A DNA stretch of 64,000 bases from a virus (IMGVR_UViG_3300008108_000041:1-64000), one strand, 5' to 3'; counted from the stretch's first letter, positions 53,330 to 62,011 are shown. Numbers and translations are program-made. Notes: a model not told the origin generated them from the sequence alone.

Positions 53330-53871
53330 TATAATAAGTTTAACTCTTTGAGTTTGTTGACATAATGTGATTGTCCTTGAGCAACTTGTTGTTGCCAATC
53401 ATTGTGTGCGTGTTGGTTGGCTTGATCGCTGATGTATTTCCAACACACAAACTCAACTCCATATTTCTCGCATGCTTTGGCAATGGCATAGGCTTCCATG
53501 TCTACAACATCTGCTGGTATTTGTAGTATGGGATTCATCACAAAGTTGTCACCAGTACTGCAAGTTAAGCCAGTAGAGTTGCCAATGTGTGTGCTAGTTT
53601 CAAAAGGTGTTTGTCCTGGGGTACACCCTAATGCTTCACAAGTCATGTCTCTTTGCACAAACTGAGTGCATTGATAGAATCCTGGTGCGACTGTTATACC
53701 ACCAGCTGTGCCAAAGTTAATGATACGCCGGGGACGATACTTTGTGATAACTTCACTGGCAGTGATGGCAGCGTTAACCTTGCCCACACCAGTGTAAAAC
53801 AAGTTCATCATGTGGCTGAGATCTGGTGCTTCTGCTCGAATAGCTATTAAAATAATATCATTCATCAACAT
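53329..53871 (-). CDS. MTA/SAH (and 5'-deoxyadenosine) nucleosidase-like protein
   Basis: 180 residues, shorter than bacterial MTAN (about 230). Family marks: a Glu at E14 in IRAEAPDL, TGVGKVNAA (28-35), FGTAGG (53-58), and VDMEAYAIAKAC (123-134) with E126 at the position of the ribose-binding Glu, and YISDQA (146-151) with D149 at the place of the catalytic Asp. It would split the N-glycosidic bond of methylthioadenosine, S-adenosylhomocysteine or 5'-deoxyadenosine and free adenine. A purine phosphorylase relative is the alternative. It overlaps the adenine phosphoribosyltransferase gene by 14 bases; a second ATG two codons later would give an eight-base overlap. Confidence 0.78.
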   Translation of the reverse strand: MLMNDIILIAIRAEAPDLSHMMNLFYTGVGKVNAAITASEVITKYRPRRIINFGTAGGITVAPGFYQCTQFVQRDMTCEALGCTPGQTPFETSTHIGNSTGLTCSTGDNFVMNPILQIPADVVDMEAYAIAKACEKYGVEFVCWKYISDQANQHAHNDWQQQVAQGQSHYVNKLKELNLL

Positions 53872-54382
53872 TGACCATTCCTTCCCACATAATATTGTGC
53901 CGAGTCAATGCTGTCCCTCCAGGCAAGTTCTGCAAGTTTATAATCACAGCAGCAGAAATTTTAGTGTCAATCCAATGACTGCGAATTAGATTTGCTGTGG
54001 CCATTATAGTGCCTCCAGTGGCTAGCAAGTCATCCACAATCAATGGATGTGCGCCTACTGGAGCGTGTGGGTGCATTTCAATGGTATCAGTGCTGTATTC
54101 AGTTTGATAGCTGTGTTGTATTGTGGGGCCGGGCAATTTGCCACGTTTACGTACTAGGATTAGTGGAAGTCCTAATTGTCTTGCTACAGGTGCCGCAAAC
54201 ACAAAGCCACGGCTTTCCACAGCCACAAGACTGGAAGCATTATACCAATGTGCTTGATGCTTTAACCATCCACAGCAGTAATCAAATGCTTCTGGATTGG
54301 CAAGAATGCCAGTTACGTCAAAAAAGTTAATACCTGGTTTGGGCCAATCAGGTACTACAGGTACATGATCGAGGATGTTCAT
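53858..54382 (-). CDS. apt: Adenine phosphoribosyltransferase
   Basis: 174 residues, the normal length for Apt. Signature segments are PGINFFDVTGIL, VAVESRGFVFAAPVA (53-67), VRKRGKLPGPT (77-87) and the PRPP-binding loop LIVDDLLATGGT (114-125). It makes AMP from adenine and PRPP in the cytoplasm. Being translationally coupled with a nucleosidase that releases adenine, it forms a two-step adenine salvage unit. Overlaps the 111-residue gene by four bases. Confidence 0.9.
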   Translation of the reverse strand: MNILDHVPVVPDWPKPGINFFDVTGILANPEAFDYCCGWLKHQAHWYNASSLVAVESRGFVFAAPVARQLGLPLILVRKRGKLPGPTIQHSYQTEYSTDTIEMHPHAPVGAHPLIVDDLLATGGTIMATANLIRSHWIDTKISAAVIINLQNLPGGTALTRHNIMWEGMVNVDE

Positions 54383-54714
54383 ACAAATGTGTCTGGCCAG
54401 TCTCTAAATAAAGCATGTTGAATATTGCCTGACACAAATTGATTGAATGACTTGTGTTTGACTTCAAGTTCACCCTCAAGCGGTGCTACTCGTTTGAAAG
54501 CCGAGTCCATTTGACCCATGTCTCGGAACTCCATGATAATCATCCATTCAGGCATGTCCGCAATTGAACGGAATCCCATCTTGCATCTTGTGATACGATA
54601 GTCTACCATCTTGTCTTCTGATATCAAATGATCAAAGAAACTTTTCATTCCGTTGACCCAGTCTAAGTCTGAGATGTCGCCTTCTTTGTCTGCCCAAATT
54701 GTATATAAATCCAT
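54379..54714 (-). CDS. Conserved small phage protein (DUF6614-like)
   Basis: 111 residues beginning MDLYTIWADKEGDISDLDWV, with FRSIADMPEWMIIMEFRDM in the middle and AFKRVAPLEGELEVKH. I associate this pattern with the DUF6614 family of aquatic T4-like phages, where it has a dimeric ferredoxin-like or stress-response A/B-barrel look (small alpha/beta, one repeat). Role unknown. Two bases separate it from the GNAT-like gene. Confidence 0.6.
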   Translation of the reverse strand: MDLYTIWADKEGDISDLDWVNGMKSFFDHLISEDKMVDYRITRCKMGFRSIADMPEWMIIMEFRDMGQMDSAFKRVAPLEGELEVKHKSFNQFVSGNIQHALFRDWPDTFV

Positions 54715-54716
54715 AG

Positions 54717-55151
54717 TTACTCCAGTGGTCCTAGTATTTCAAATCCGTCCATGTTGGATTTGTATAGGTGTGCTTGCTCAAGATACAAGTATTGGAATCC
54801 TCGTTCCTTGTAGATAGCACACTCTGTTTTCATTGTTTCAATTCCCAACCGTAGTTTAGGATTGTTGTAGTTCCATGCAAATTGATCGCACAGTGCGTTA
54901 TGATCATCATAGCGTCGGATCAAACTGAATGCAACCAATCGATTTTGATCGTAATATCCTATTACATCTGTCATTGGGTCTGTGTAACGACAGTCAAATA
55001 TAGGCATCACACTTGCAAAATGTTTGTATTTGCAATAGTCTCTGTAGATAGAGTTTAGCTGTTTGATGTTGGGCTCACGCAAATACTCCCACTTTACATT
55101 TGGTGTGTAGTTGGTCTGGCTGAGATCGATTCTGGCAAACTGATAGCTCAT
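54717..55151 (-). CDS. GNAT-fold-like protein
   Basis: 144 residues. The strand VIGYYDQNRLVAFSLIRRY, a following acid-rich turn, then a helix GIETMKTECAIYKERGFQYLYL give the outline of a GNAT acyl-transfer fold, similar to the C-terminal half of aminoacyl-tRNA-protein transferases. The Q/R-x-x-G-x-G/A acetyl-CoA loop is not clear; LRLGIET stands at that place. Overlaps the 166-residue gene by four bases. Acyl-transfer activity is unproven. Confidence 0.5.
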   Translation of the reverse strand: MSYQFARIDLSQTNYTPNVKWEYLREPNIKQLNSIYRDYCKYKHFASVMPIFDCRYTDPMTDVIGYYDQNRLVAFSLIRRYDDHNALCDQFAWNYNNPKLRLGIETMKTECAIYKERGFQYLYLEQAHLYKSNMDGFEILGPLE

Positions 55152-55648
55152 CTTGGATCCTTACGATGTTCAAACAGTCCCGCAAGATACTCTTCTGGCC
55201 AGTTGTGATAGAATCCCTTCTCAGCCATAAGTTTGGCTTTGTTGTTTAAGTCGCTGAGACTTTGCACTAGAGCTAGAGCATACTTGCCTTGATTCATACA
55301 CACACCGTTCACCATCTCAACGTCTGCGGGATGATCCTCTAGTGCAAGTAGATCGTTGCGTAACAAATGTTCCTTGTTGGCATTTTTCAAACTGTCACTG
55401 AACAATTCATATGGCCATTCCACAGGATCGTAAGCATAGATAATAACTTCCTTATCGCCCATGCCCCATCGTGCTCGATTTTTAAGATCAAAGTAAGGAT
55501 CTACGCCAACATGTACATCGTAGCTTTTTTTCATGCGTGCTGAGCGTGCGTATGGACAAGGAGCCCAGCCTCCAAGAGCAGGATGTGGAACTTCTACAAA
55601 GTTCACAATCCAGTTTTCAATATCTTGTTTAACTGTATCTAAGTCCAT
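55148..55648 (-). CDS. Conserved phage protein, unknown function
   Basis: 166 residues. The N-terminal segment NWIVNFVEVPHPALGGWAPC followed by PYARSAR is unusual and looks conserved; later parts include VIIYAYDP, LEDHPADVEMVNGVCMNQGK and a C-terminal helix. Homologous small proteins occur in aquatic T4-like phages, without function that I know. Its ATG shares a base with the stop of the frameshift reading frame upstream (TAATG). Confidence 0.62.
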   Translation of the reverse strand: MDLDTVKQDIENWIVNFVEVPHPALGGWAPCPYARSARMKKSYDVHVGVDPYFDLKNRARWGMGDKEVIIYAYDPVEWPYELFSDSLKNANKEHLLRNDLLALEDHPADVEMVNGVCMNQGKYALALVQSLSDLNNKAKLMAEKGFYHNWPEEYLAGLFEHRKDPR

Positions 55649-55881
55649 TAGAAATACGGCAGTTTAGTTTTGTTGGTGGTTTCCATGTTTTCTTCGGCTA
55701 TCTTGCTGATCATTTTTCTTTCAGTGAAACTTAGTGCCAACACCTGATCGTAGGTGAGTCCGCCGCGCATTAACCAAGCCAATCTTAAACTGTTTGATCT
55801 AATTGCGTTGGCCTCCTGATCAAGGCTGTCAATGTACTCGCCAATTTCCTCTACTGGGAGGATCAGGAGGCGGCTTCGAAA
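55648..55881 (-). CDS. -1 frameshift extension of the gp26-like protein
   Basis: A 77-residue reading frame that starts inside the end of the gp26-like gene, one base back in phase. It has no ATG, GTG or TTG in a plausible place; the frame runs from the slippery site as FRSRLLILPVEEIGEYIDSL and continues with SNSLRLAWLMRGGLTYDQV to end at KTKLPYF. The central part resembles a small protein of aquatic T4-like phages. Frameshifting at 55881-55887 would give a 353-residue fusion (276 + 77) in addition to the 281-residue form, much like the tail-assembly chaperones gpG/gpGT of lambda or gpE/E' of P2. The gene next to it, though on the other strand, is the tape measure. Confidence 0.75.
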   Translation of the reverse strand, partial: FRSRLLILPVEEIGEYIDSLDQEANAIRSNSLRLAWLMRGGLTYDQVLALSFTERKMISKIAEENMETTNKTKLPYF

Positions 55882-55887
55882 AAATTT
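55811..55887 (-). promoter_or_regulatory. Programmed -1 ribosomal frameshift signal
   Basis: Slippery heptamer A-AAT-TTT (55887-55881) in the zero frame of the gp26-like gene, then a nine-base spacer and a perfect 11-base-pair stem: GCCTCCTGATC (55871-55861) with GATCAGGAGGC (55821-55811), loop 39 bases. The zero-frame stop TGA lies within the 5' arm. Slippery site, spacer and stem all fit canonical -1 frameshifting. Confidence 0.82.
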
Positions 55888-56708
55888 GTAAGATCCAGAT
55901 TTAGTGCTTGATCATGTTCGTGATTGCATTCACTGCAAGTGAGATGCACAGGTTTCAGTTCTGTACGATTGCGCAAGTCAACTGCGTGATCTCTAACAGC
56001 AACAAAAATTTGACGATCGCAGTTTTGCAAAAATTCATCAATGTGCTCAGTCTCTGACACAACAGCATTTGGTGTACGAATTGCTGAAATTGAGTACTTG
56101 AGAGCTCGCATGGTCAGCTGAGTTAGTATTTTCATCACTTCTGCTAGTTTTTGTAACTTTTCGTCTTCGGTGAGCTCAGTATCCATGCTGATGTTGCGCA
56201 TCATGCGTTGATTTTCAAACTGCTCAAGATTGATTTCATTTTGCTTTTCGTAACTCATGGGATGAAAATAAATTTCCAAATCACCATAAGTTACTGTGGC
56301 AGAAAAGTCCGGCATGGTCAACTGATCCAGTGCATTGCGCAAGTCTAACGCAAAACTCTCAATGTGTTTGCAAGCAGGACATGTAGTTTCAATTTCAAGC
56401 TCATGCCCGTAGCTGGCAATACGAATAGCAACTAGGATAGAATTCAAATCTGCCACAGGAGCATGCCAGGCATTCTTAATTGACGGCACACAACTGTGTA
56501 TTACATTGACCACAGCTTGCCCGCTAAACAGCGCATCTGGCGTGCGATAGGTGATTTCGTCAATGGCTGTCATGGGATAAACAGGCAGCTCACCGTTTTG
56601 AGGCACGTCTAAGCTGCCTTCGGGCCAGTATTTGCCCTGGCTGGGCAACCGCAAGTAAATTGCTGGTTGTCTAAAAAATTGTCTAAGTGGATTGTGATTT
56701 TGGTTCAT
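55863..56708 (-). CDS. 26: Baseplate hub protein gp26-like, likely tail assembly chaperone
   Basis: 281 residues of the T4 baseplate hub (gp26) family. The N-terminal part QPAIYLRLPSQGKYWP and LPVYPMTAIDEITYRTPDALFSGQAV is typical. Two zinc-knuckle-like CxxC pairs are seen, C110/C113 and C258/C261, the second followed by H263 and H265. The protein ends FFEAAS in the zero frame. The -1 frameshift near the end would add 77 residues. Position next to the tape measure fits a chaperone role. The gene is divergent from the tape measure, with 41 bases between starts. Confidence 0.8.
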   Translation of the reverse strand: MNQNHNPLRQFFRQPAIYLRLPSQGKYWPEGSLDVPQNGELPVYPMTAIDEITYRTPDALFSGQAVVNVIHSCVPSIKNAWHAPVADLNSILVAIRIASYGHELEIETTCPACKHIESFALDLRNALDQLTMPDFSATVTYGDLEIYFHPMSYEKQNEINLEQFENQRMMRNISMDTELTEDEKLQKLAEVMKILTQLTMRALKYSISAIRTPNAVVSETEHIDEFLQNCDRQIFVAVRDHAVDLRNRTELKPVHLTCSECNHEHDQALNLDLTNFFEAAS

Positions 56709-56716
56709 AGTGTACC

Positions 56717-56724
56717 CATAAATA
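56717..56724 (+). promoter_or_regulatory. T4-type late promoter (CATAAATA)
   Basis: Plus-strand CATAAATA 25 bases upstream of the tape-measure ATG at 56750, in the divergent gap. Confidence 0.65.
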
Positions 56725-56749
56725 TACTTCTACTTATAGGTGTTTTTCA

Positions 56750-59700
56750 ATGGCGGACGTAAATCAAGCATCACAAGAAATGGCTGAAGTCATAGCACGA
56801 GTTTCTGACGACCTTAGAAATTTTGGGCGAGTTACTGAAGATACCCAGGCAGCACTGGCAGCAGGAAGTTTCCGTCGAGCAAAAGAACTTGACAAGGCCA
56901 GTGCGTTAACAGCAGGTGCGCTGGGAAACCTAGCAGGTGCAGGTCTTGCAGCCGGCAAAGCCATGTACGATGGCCAAAAAGGCGCCGCAGCATTTAACAG
57001 TTCACTTGACAGCATGAGCAAAGCAGTTACCGCAGCCGGTGCTGCGTTGACTTTCTTGGTGCCTGGCGGGTTCTTGATCAAAGCTCTAATTGGTCTGGGC
57101 ACAGCCGCAGTTGGCGCTAGTATTAAGATGACTCAGGCGGCCAACGACATGGCCGACAACTTGTTTGCTGCCAATACCAAAATGGCCAAAGCTGGCCTGG
57201 CTGGTTCAGATGGCATGATGGGCATCTTCCGCGACGCCAAGAAGCTTGGCTTGAGCATGAAAGAGCTGGGTGTATACACCAATGCAGTAGCAGCCAACAG
57301 CGCAGAATTGGCCTTGTTCAAAGGCACAGCATTTGAAGGACGTCAGGCATTTGCCAACATTGGTGCGGCCATGAAGCCTTTCCGGGTCAGCTTAGAGGCA
57401 GCTGGTATCAGTCTGGAAGATCAGATTGAAGGAACAGCTGGCTATTTGAGACTGCAAACTTTGATTGGTCAGAGTCAAAACAAAACCAACCAAGAACTGG
57501 CTACTGGTGCTAGAAAATATCTTGTTGAAATGGACGGCCTCAGCAAGCTCACAGGCATGCAACGTCAAGAAATTGAAAAGCAAATGGAATCTGCTCTCAG
57601 CGAACAGAGATTCCGTGCCAAGCTGGATGCCATGCGAGCGACCAAGGATCCTCAACAAATGGCTGCTGCTGATCAACTGATGAGAGCTAATCTTATGTTG
57701 AGCAAGCAGGCTCCAGAGTTAGGACAAGCATTTAGAGACATTCAATCTGGAGCTCTTACCAGCGATGCTGCTGTCAAGGGCGTGATCAGCACTCAAGGTC
57801 AGTTGATGCAATCAAGTGAAGCATTGCAGTCAGGTCAAATTGATGCCAATCAAGCTGTCAAACAAATTGGTACCTCAATTGGCCAATTCAATAAGGACTT
57901 GAACTTTACGGCTCAGCTGGGCCTGTTGAATGATTTTGCAATTGATTATGCACAGGGACAAAAACTGGCTATTTTTGCCCAGCAAGACATCAGTAAGATA
58001 GCTGCTGAAATTGTCGTTGAACAAAACAAACAGATGAGTGGCCTGGGTGATGCCAACACTCGGGCCATGGCTGAACTGCGTGAAATGCAGCGCAATGCCA
58101 ATGAAAAATTTGAGACCACAGTGTCGCAATCAATCAGCACTGCCATTGCCATGAGCAAATCTTTGGTCGGAGTTACTGAACCTATTGCCACTGCATTTAA
58201 AGAACTGCAACCAGTGATGGACAAGTTTATGAAACAAATGGTCAAACTCACAGACTGGATTGCCGAAAAACTAGGATTCATTGTTGGTAAAACTGTTGAT
58301 GTGGTAGAAGCCACACAAAAAGACGGCATGGGCGGATTTTACAGATCTGGCGGCAGTGAAATGGTTGGAACTGGTGTTGGTGCATTAGCTGGTGCGGCGG
58401 GTGGTAAAATAGCTGGTACTTATGCAGGTGGAATAGTTGGCTCTCTTTTTGGACCTGCGGGCACTGTGGCTGGAGCCGCTATAGGTGGAAAGATTGGCCC
58501 ATATATTGCCACTGCCCTTGGTAGTGTTCTTGGCAAATATTTAGGCATGGGCGCTGATGCATTAGGTACCGCATTAACTCCTCCTGGGCGTGCCGCTGGC
58601 GGACCTGTCAGCAGACGAAATCCCTACATTGTGGGCGAACGTGGTCCAGAGCTCATGGTGCCTGAGCAATCAGGAAAAATTATAAACAATGACAAACTAA
58701 GCAAGATGTTTGAGTCAATGGCTTCTTCTGTATCTTCAGGACAAGTCAGTGTTGATATGATATCTCAAGTGATGGGCAGTTCTGTAACTGTGGTTACTAA
58801 CACCAATGACGAACTGACTAACAATTTGAGAACCACACAAAACGTTGGTAGCACATATCAAGCAATACTGAGATCTGTTGACGAGCTAAACGATAAAAAC
58901 AAAAAAACAACAGAATCAGTAATTGTAGCTCAACGTGATACTTTGACAGACATACAACGCATTGAACGTTACACTGATCAAGACACCAAACGCACAAAAG
59001 AGTTTGTGGATTTTCACAAAAAATATCTTGACAGTGTCACCCAGATATTGGGTGAAAACTTAGAGCTACTGCAAGAACAATCTGAACAAAGTGGTTCTGC
59101 GGGTTCAGGCGGTGCGCCAGGCATGGGTGGAGGCACTGGCCTAAAAATTCCAGCAGCACCACCAGCTGGGGGCATGGGCGGAGGTAGCGGTGTTAGCCCA
59201 GGTGGCGGCCAAGGCATGAAAACTGCCAATGAAAACAATTTGTTGTCCATGGGCCTCAAATTTGATCCCAATCGTGATGTACAAGCTGAAGGCGCGGCAA
59301 TCAGCCCTAAGCTGATTGAGCTGGCTAAAAATGTTCAAAGTCTAGTGCCTGGATTTTCAGCATTTACAGGATTTAACGATCAATTCCACAATGAAAAAAG
59401 TCCAAATAGCTTGCATACCAAAGGCCAGGCCATGGACTTTGTGCTGAACAAAAAGCCCACACGAGAAGAAGGTGCAAGCATTGTTAGTTGGCTCAAACAG
59501 TCAGGAGCCAGTCTTGCTATAGATGAGTACCACAACGCCACTAAAAATGCCACAGGTGGCCACTTCCATGCACAGATCCCGGCATTTGGTGATGGCGGCA
59601 TGGTGGACAAAGCCACACTGGCGTTGATTGGTGAAAAAGGTCCAGAAGCTGTGATTCCCATGGATGGCAAAGAAATTCCACTGAATATATCCAAGCCAAT

Positions 59701-60226
59701 TCCGATCAAGCTGGATTTCAAAGATGTAATGGCCGAAGGCGGCATTGGCCCATCAGTCATGGGCTACAATCAATATACGGGTTACAATACAGGAGCAGTA
59801 AGTACTGATCTTGCCGCAGTTAAAGAAATTGCAACAGCCATGGGGGCTTTTGATAAAGCATCACAAACCATCACTGATCCAGCAACCTGGAAAGAAATTA
59901 TAAATTCAGGCATTGCAACAAATTTTGATACTAATATTATGAAAATAGGCACTCAAATGTTTGACGGCGCAGGCCCCCTATTAGGTCAACGATTGAATGA
60001 TATTGTGGCCGAAAACGGTGTGAATCAGAAAGAAGCATTTGATTTAATGTTTGCAGAGTTCAAAGAAGCTATGACAGTATTGGGAACAGAAATGGCAAAT
60101 AAAATAGCCAAAGAAAACGCTTCCCCAGAAACAGATGCGCTGATTGCCGGCATTGATGCACTAATTGCCAAGCAGAGTGAAGCCAACGACATCAGCAAGA
60201 AGATACTCCAGGTGAGTGCAAACTAA
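56750..60226 (+). CDS. Tail tape measure protein with embedded M15-type peptidase
   Basis: 1158 residues. N-terminal 50 residues are helical, then hydrophobic segments (about 90-130 and 540-610) give Gly/Ala-rich membrane-like stretches. AAGGPVSRRNPYIVGERGPEL (about 617-637) is the tail tape measure signature found in many phages, and ALIGEKGPEAVIP recurs later (about 960). Between them, residues about 860-945 form a D-Ala-D-Ala peptidase M15-like domain: SLHTKGQAMDF with H889 and D896, and GGHFHA with H938/H940 as zinc ligands. It should open peptidoglycan during DNA entry, fitting the lack of lysozyme in gp5. Regions 440-480 and 720-800 look coiled coil. Confidence 0.85.
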   Translation: MADVNQASQEMAEVIARVSDDLRNFGRVTEDTQAALAAGSFRRAKELDKASALTAGALGNLAGAGLAAGKAMYDGQKGAAAFNSSLDSMSKAVTAAGAALTFLVPGGFLIKALIGLGTAAVGASIKMTQAANDMADNLFAANTKMAKAGLAGSDGMMGIFRDAKKLGLSMKELGVYTNAVAANSAELALFKGTAFEGRQAFANIGAAMKPFRVSLEAAGISLEDQIEGTAGYLRLQTLIGQSQNKTNQELATGARKYLVEMDGLSKLTGMQRQEIEKQMESALSEQRFRAKLDAMRATKDPQQMAAADQLMRANLMLSKQAPELGQAFRDIQSGALTSDAAVKGVISTQGQLMQSSEALQSGQIDANQAVKQIGTSIGQFNKDLNFTAQLGLLNDFAIDYAQGQKLAIFAQQDISKIAAEIVVEQNKQMSGLGDANTRAMAELREMQRNANEKFETTVSQSISTAIAMSKSLVGVTEPIATAFKELQPVMDKFMKQMVKLTDWIAEKLGFIVGKTVDVVEATQKDGMGGFYRSGGSEMVGTGVGALAGAAGGKIAGTYAGGIVGSLFGPAGTVAGAAIGGKIGPYIATALGSVLGKYLGMGADALGTALTPPGRAAGGPVSRRNPYIVGERGPELMVPEQSGKIINNDKLSKMFESMASSVSSGQVSVDMISQVMGSSVTVVTNTNDELTNNLRTTQNVGSTYQAILRSVDELNDKNKKTTESVIVAQRDTLTDIQRIERYTDQDTKRTKEFVDFHKKYLDSVTQILGENLELLQEQSEQSGSAGSGGAPGMGGGTGLKIPAAPPAGGMGGGSGVSPGGGQGMKTANENNLLSMGLKFDPNRDVQAEGAAISPKLIELAKNVQSLVPGFSAFTGFNDQFHNEKSPNSLHTKGQAMDFVLNKKPTREEGASIVSWLKQSGASLAIDEYHNATKNATGGHFHAQIPAFGDGGMVDKATLALIGEKGPEAVIPMDGKEIPLNISKPIPIKLDFKDVMAEGGIGPSVMGYNQYTGYNTGAVSTDLAAVKEIATAMGAFDKASQTITDPATWKEIINSGIATNFDTNIMKIGTQMFDGAGPLLGQRLNDIVAENGVNQKEAFDLMFAEFKEAMTVLGTEMANKIAKENASPETDALIAGIDALIAKQSEANDISKKILQVSAN

Positions 60227-60227
60227 C

Positions 60228-60235
60228 GGTAAATA
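60228..60235 (+). promoter_or_regulatory. Weak late-promoter-like site (GGTAAATA)
   Basis: GGTAAATA, one base off NATAAATA, eight bases before the portal ATG. The similar TGTAAATA at 62283 suggests these variants may be used. Confidence 0.35.
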
Positions 60236-60242
60236 AACAACC

Positions 60243-62003
60243 ATGGCAGAACCCAAACAACAAGGCTGGCGCAAATATTTCAAAGTTGCAGACACATCCG
60301 GAGTGATGAGTCCAATTTCTGGACAAAATCAATTTGGATTGTCCAACTACGGCAAAAACGACGGCTCTGATTCGATGATAAATGATTTTACTTTTCGAAA
60401 CTATGCCAGCAGATTGCCCGAAGTTTATTCAGGCCATCCCAACAGAGTAGAGCGTTACAATCAGTATGAGAACATGGACATGGACTCAGAGATCAATGCC
60501 TGCTTGGATATTATTGCTGAGTTTTCCACACAGATCAACGAGTCAAACGCCACCCCGTTTGACATTCAATACAACGAAACACCCACAGACCACGAAGTTG
60601 ACATCATTAAAAAACAACTGCAACAGTGGGTCAAGCTGAACAAACTAGATCAGCGCATATTTAAACTGTTCCGTAACACCATCAAGTATGGTGATCAGGT
60701 GTTTGTGCGTGATCCAGAAACATTTGAAATGTACTGGGTTGACATGACCAAAGTTGCTAGAGTTATTGTGAACGAATCTGAAGGCAAACGTCCTGAACAA
60801 TATGTGATCCGTGACATCAACCCCAACTTCCAAAACATGACTGTGGCAGCAAAGACCACCACAGACTACATGACCAATCCTGTGACAGGCAGTGTATCTG
60901 GCGCTGCCAACTACACCATGCCCAATGGTGGGTCAGGTGGCGGCGTGGGCAACAGTCGCTTTATGACTGCCATGAACGAAACTTGTTTAGATGCCAAGCA
61001 TGTGATACACATGAGCTTGAACGAAGGCCTAGACGTATTTTGGCCGTTTGGACGCAGTGTACTAGAACAGATTTACAAAGTATTCAAGCAAAAAGAACTG
61101 CTGGAAGATGCAATCTTGATTTATCGTGTGAGCCGTGCTCCTGAACGACGAATCTTTAAAATTGACGTAGGCAACATGCCATCACACTTGGCCATGGCGT
61201 TTGTGGAACGTGTTAAAAACGAAATGCATCAACGTAGAATCCCCACGGTATCAGGTGGCGGAGCCAACATGATGGATAGCAGTTACAATCCACTGTCAAT
61301 CAACGAAGACTACTTTTTCCCACAAGGACAAGACGGCCGCGGAAGCTCAGTTGAGACATTGCCAGGCGGTCAAAACCTAGGCGAAATTGACGACTTAAAG
61401 TACTTTAACAACAAAATGGCCCGTGGTCTGCGTGTGCCATCGAGCTATTTGCCCACTGGTCCTGACGATTCAGACCGTGCTTTTTCAGACGGAAAAGTAG
61501 GCACAGCTCTTATACAAGAGTACAGATTCAACCAGTATTGTGAGCGTTTGCAAGGGCATATTTCACAAAAATTAGACGACGAATTCAAGATGTTTTTGAA
61601 ATGGCGTGGGTTTAACATAGACTCTAGCCTGTTTAATTTGAAGTTTTCACCGCCTCAAAACTTTGCAAGTTATCGTCAAAGCGAACTAGACAACACAAGA
61701 ATTCAAGCATTCACAGCCATGGAGCAACTGCCTTACATGTCAAAACGTTTTATGCTACAGCGTTTCTTGGGATTGAGTGAAGACGAAATCAAAGAAAACG
61801 AAGAACTCTGGCGAGAAGAACGTGATAGCCCTGAAATGCAAAATTCAGGCGGTGCTGACTTACGTTCTGTGGGTATCACGCCTGGCGGCATGGAAACTGA
61901 TATTACCACTGGCGAAGAAATTGGGCAAATGCAACAGCCTGGCGCAGGCGAAATGGTTGGCCCTGGCGCGGCTGCACCTGGGGCTGCACCTGGCGGAGTA
62001 TAA
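60243..62003 (+). CDS. 20: Portal protein gp20
   Basis: 586 residues, normal for gp20. Characteristic stretches are MINDFTFRNYASRLPEVYSG, MDSEINACLDIIAEFSTQI, LFRNTIKYGDQVFVRDPETF, FWPFGRSVLEQIYKVFKQK and RVSRAPERRIFKIDVGNMP. It forms the dodecameric ring through which DNA enters and leaves the head. The C-terminal 60 residues are Gly/Ala/Pro-rich. Stop TAA overlaps a late promoter. Confidence 0.94.
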   Translation: MAEPKQQGWRKYFKVADTSGVMSPISGQNQFGLSNYGKNDGSDSMINDFTFRNYASRLPEVYSGHPNRVERYNQYENMDMDSEINACLDIIAEFSTQINESNATPFDIQYNETPTDHEVDIIKKQLQQWVKLNKLDQRIFKLFRNTIKYGDQVFVRDPETFEMYWVDMTKVARVIVNESEGKRPEQYVIRDINPNFQNMTVAAKTTTDYMTNPVTGSVSGAANYTMPNGGSGGGVGNSRFMTAMNETCLDAKHVIHMSLNEGLDVFWPFGRSVLEQIYKVFKQKELLEDAILIYRVSRAPERRIFKIDVGNMPSHLAMAFVERVKNEMHQRRIPTVSGGGANMMDSSYNPLSINEDYFFPQGQDGRGSSVETLPGGQNLGEIDDLKYFNNKMARGLRVPSSYLPTGPDDSDRAFSDGKVGTALIQEYRFNQYCERLQGHISQKLDDEFKMFLKWRGFNIDSSLFNLKFSPPQNFASYRQSELDNTRIQAFTAMEQLPYMSKRFMLQRFLGLSEDEIKENEELWREERDSPEMQNSGGADLRSVGITPGGMETDITTGEEIGQMQQPGAGEMVGPGAAAPGAAPGGV

Positions 62004-62006
62004 ATA
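61999..62006 (+). promoter_or_regulatory. T4-type late promoter (TATAAATA)
   Basis: GTATAAATA, of which TAA is the gp20 stop (GTA TAA). It stands five bases before the ATG at 62012, so its main target may be the downstream scaffold and protease genes. Confidence 0.6.
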
Positions 62007-62011
62007 TAATC

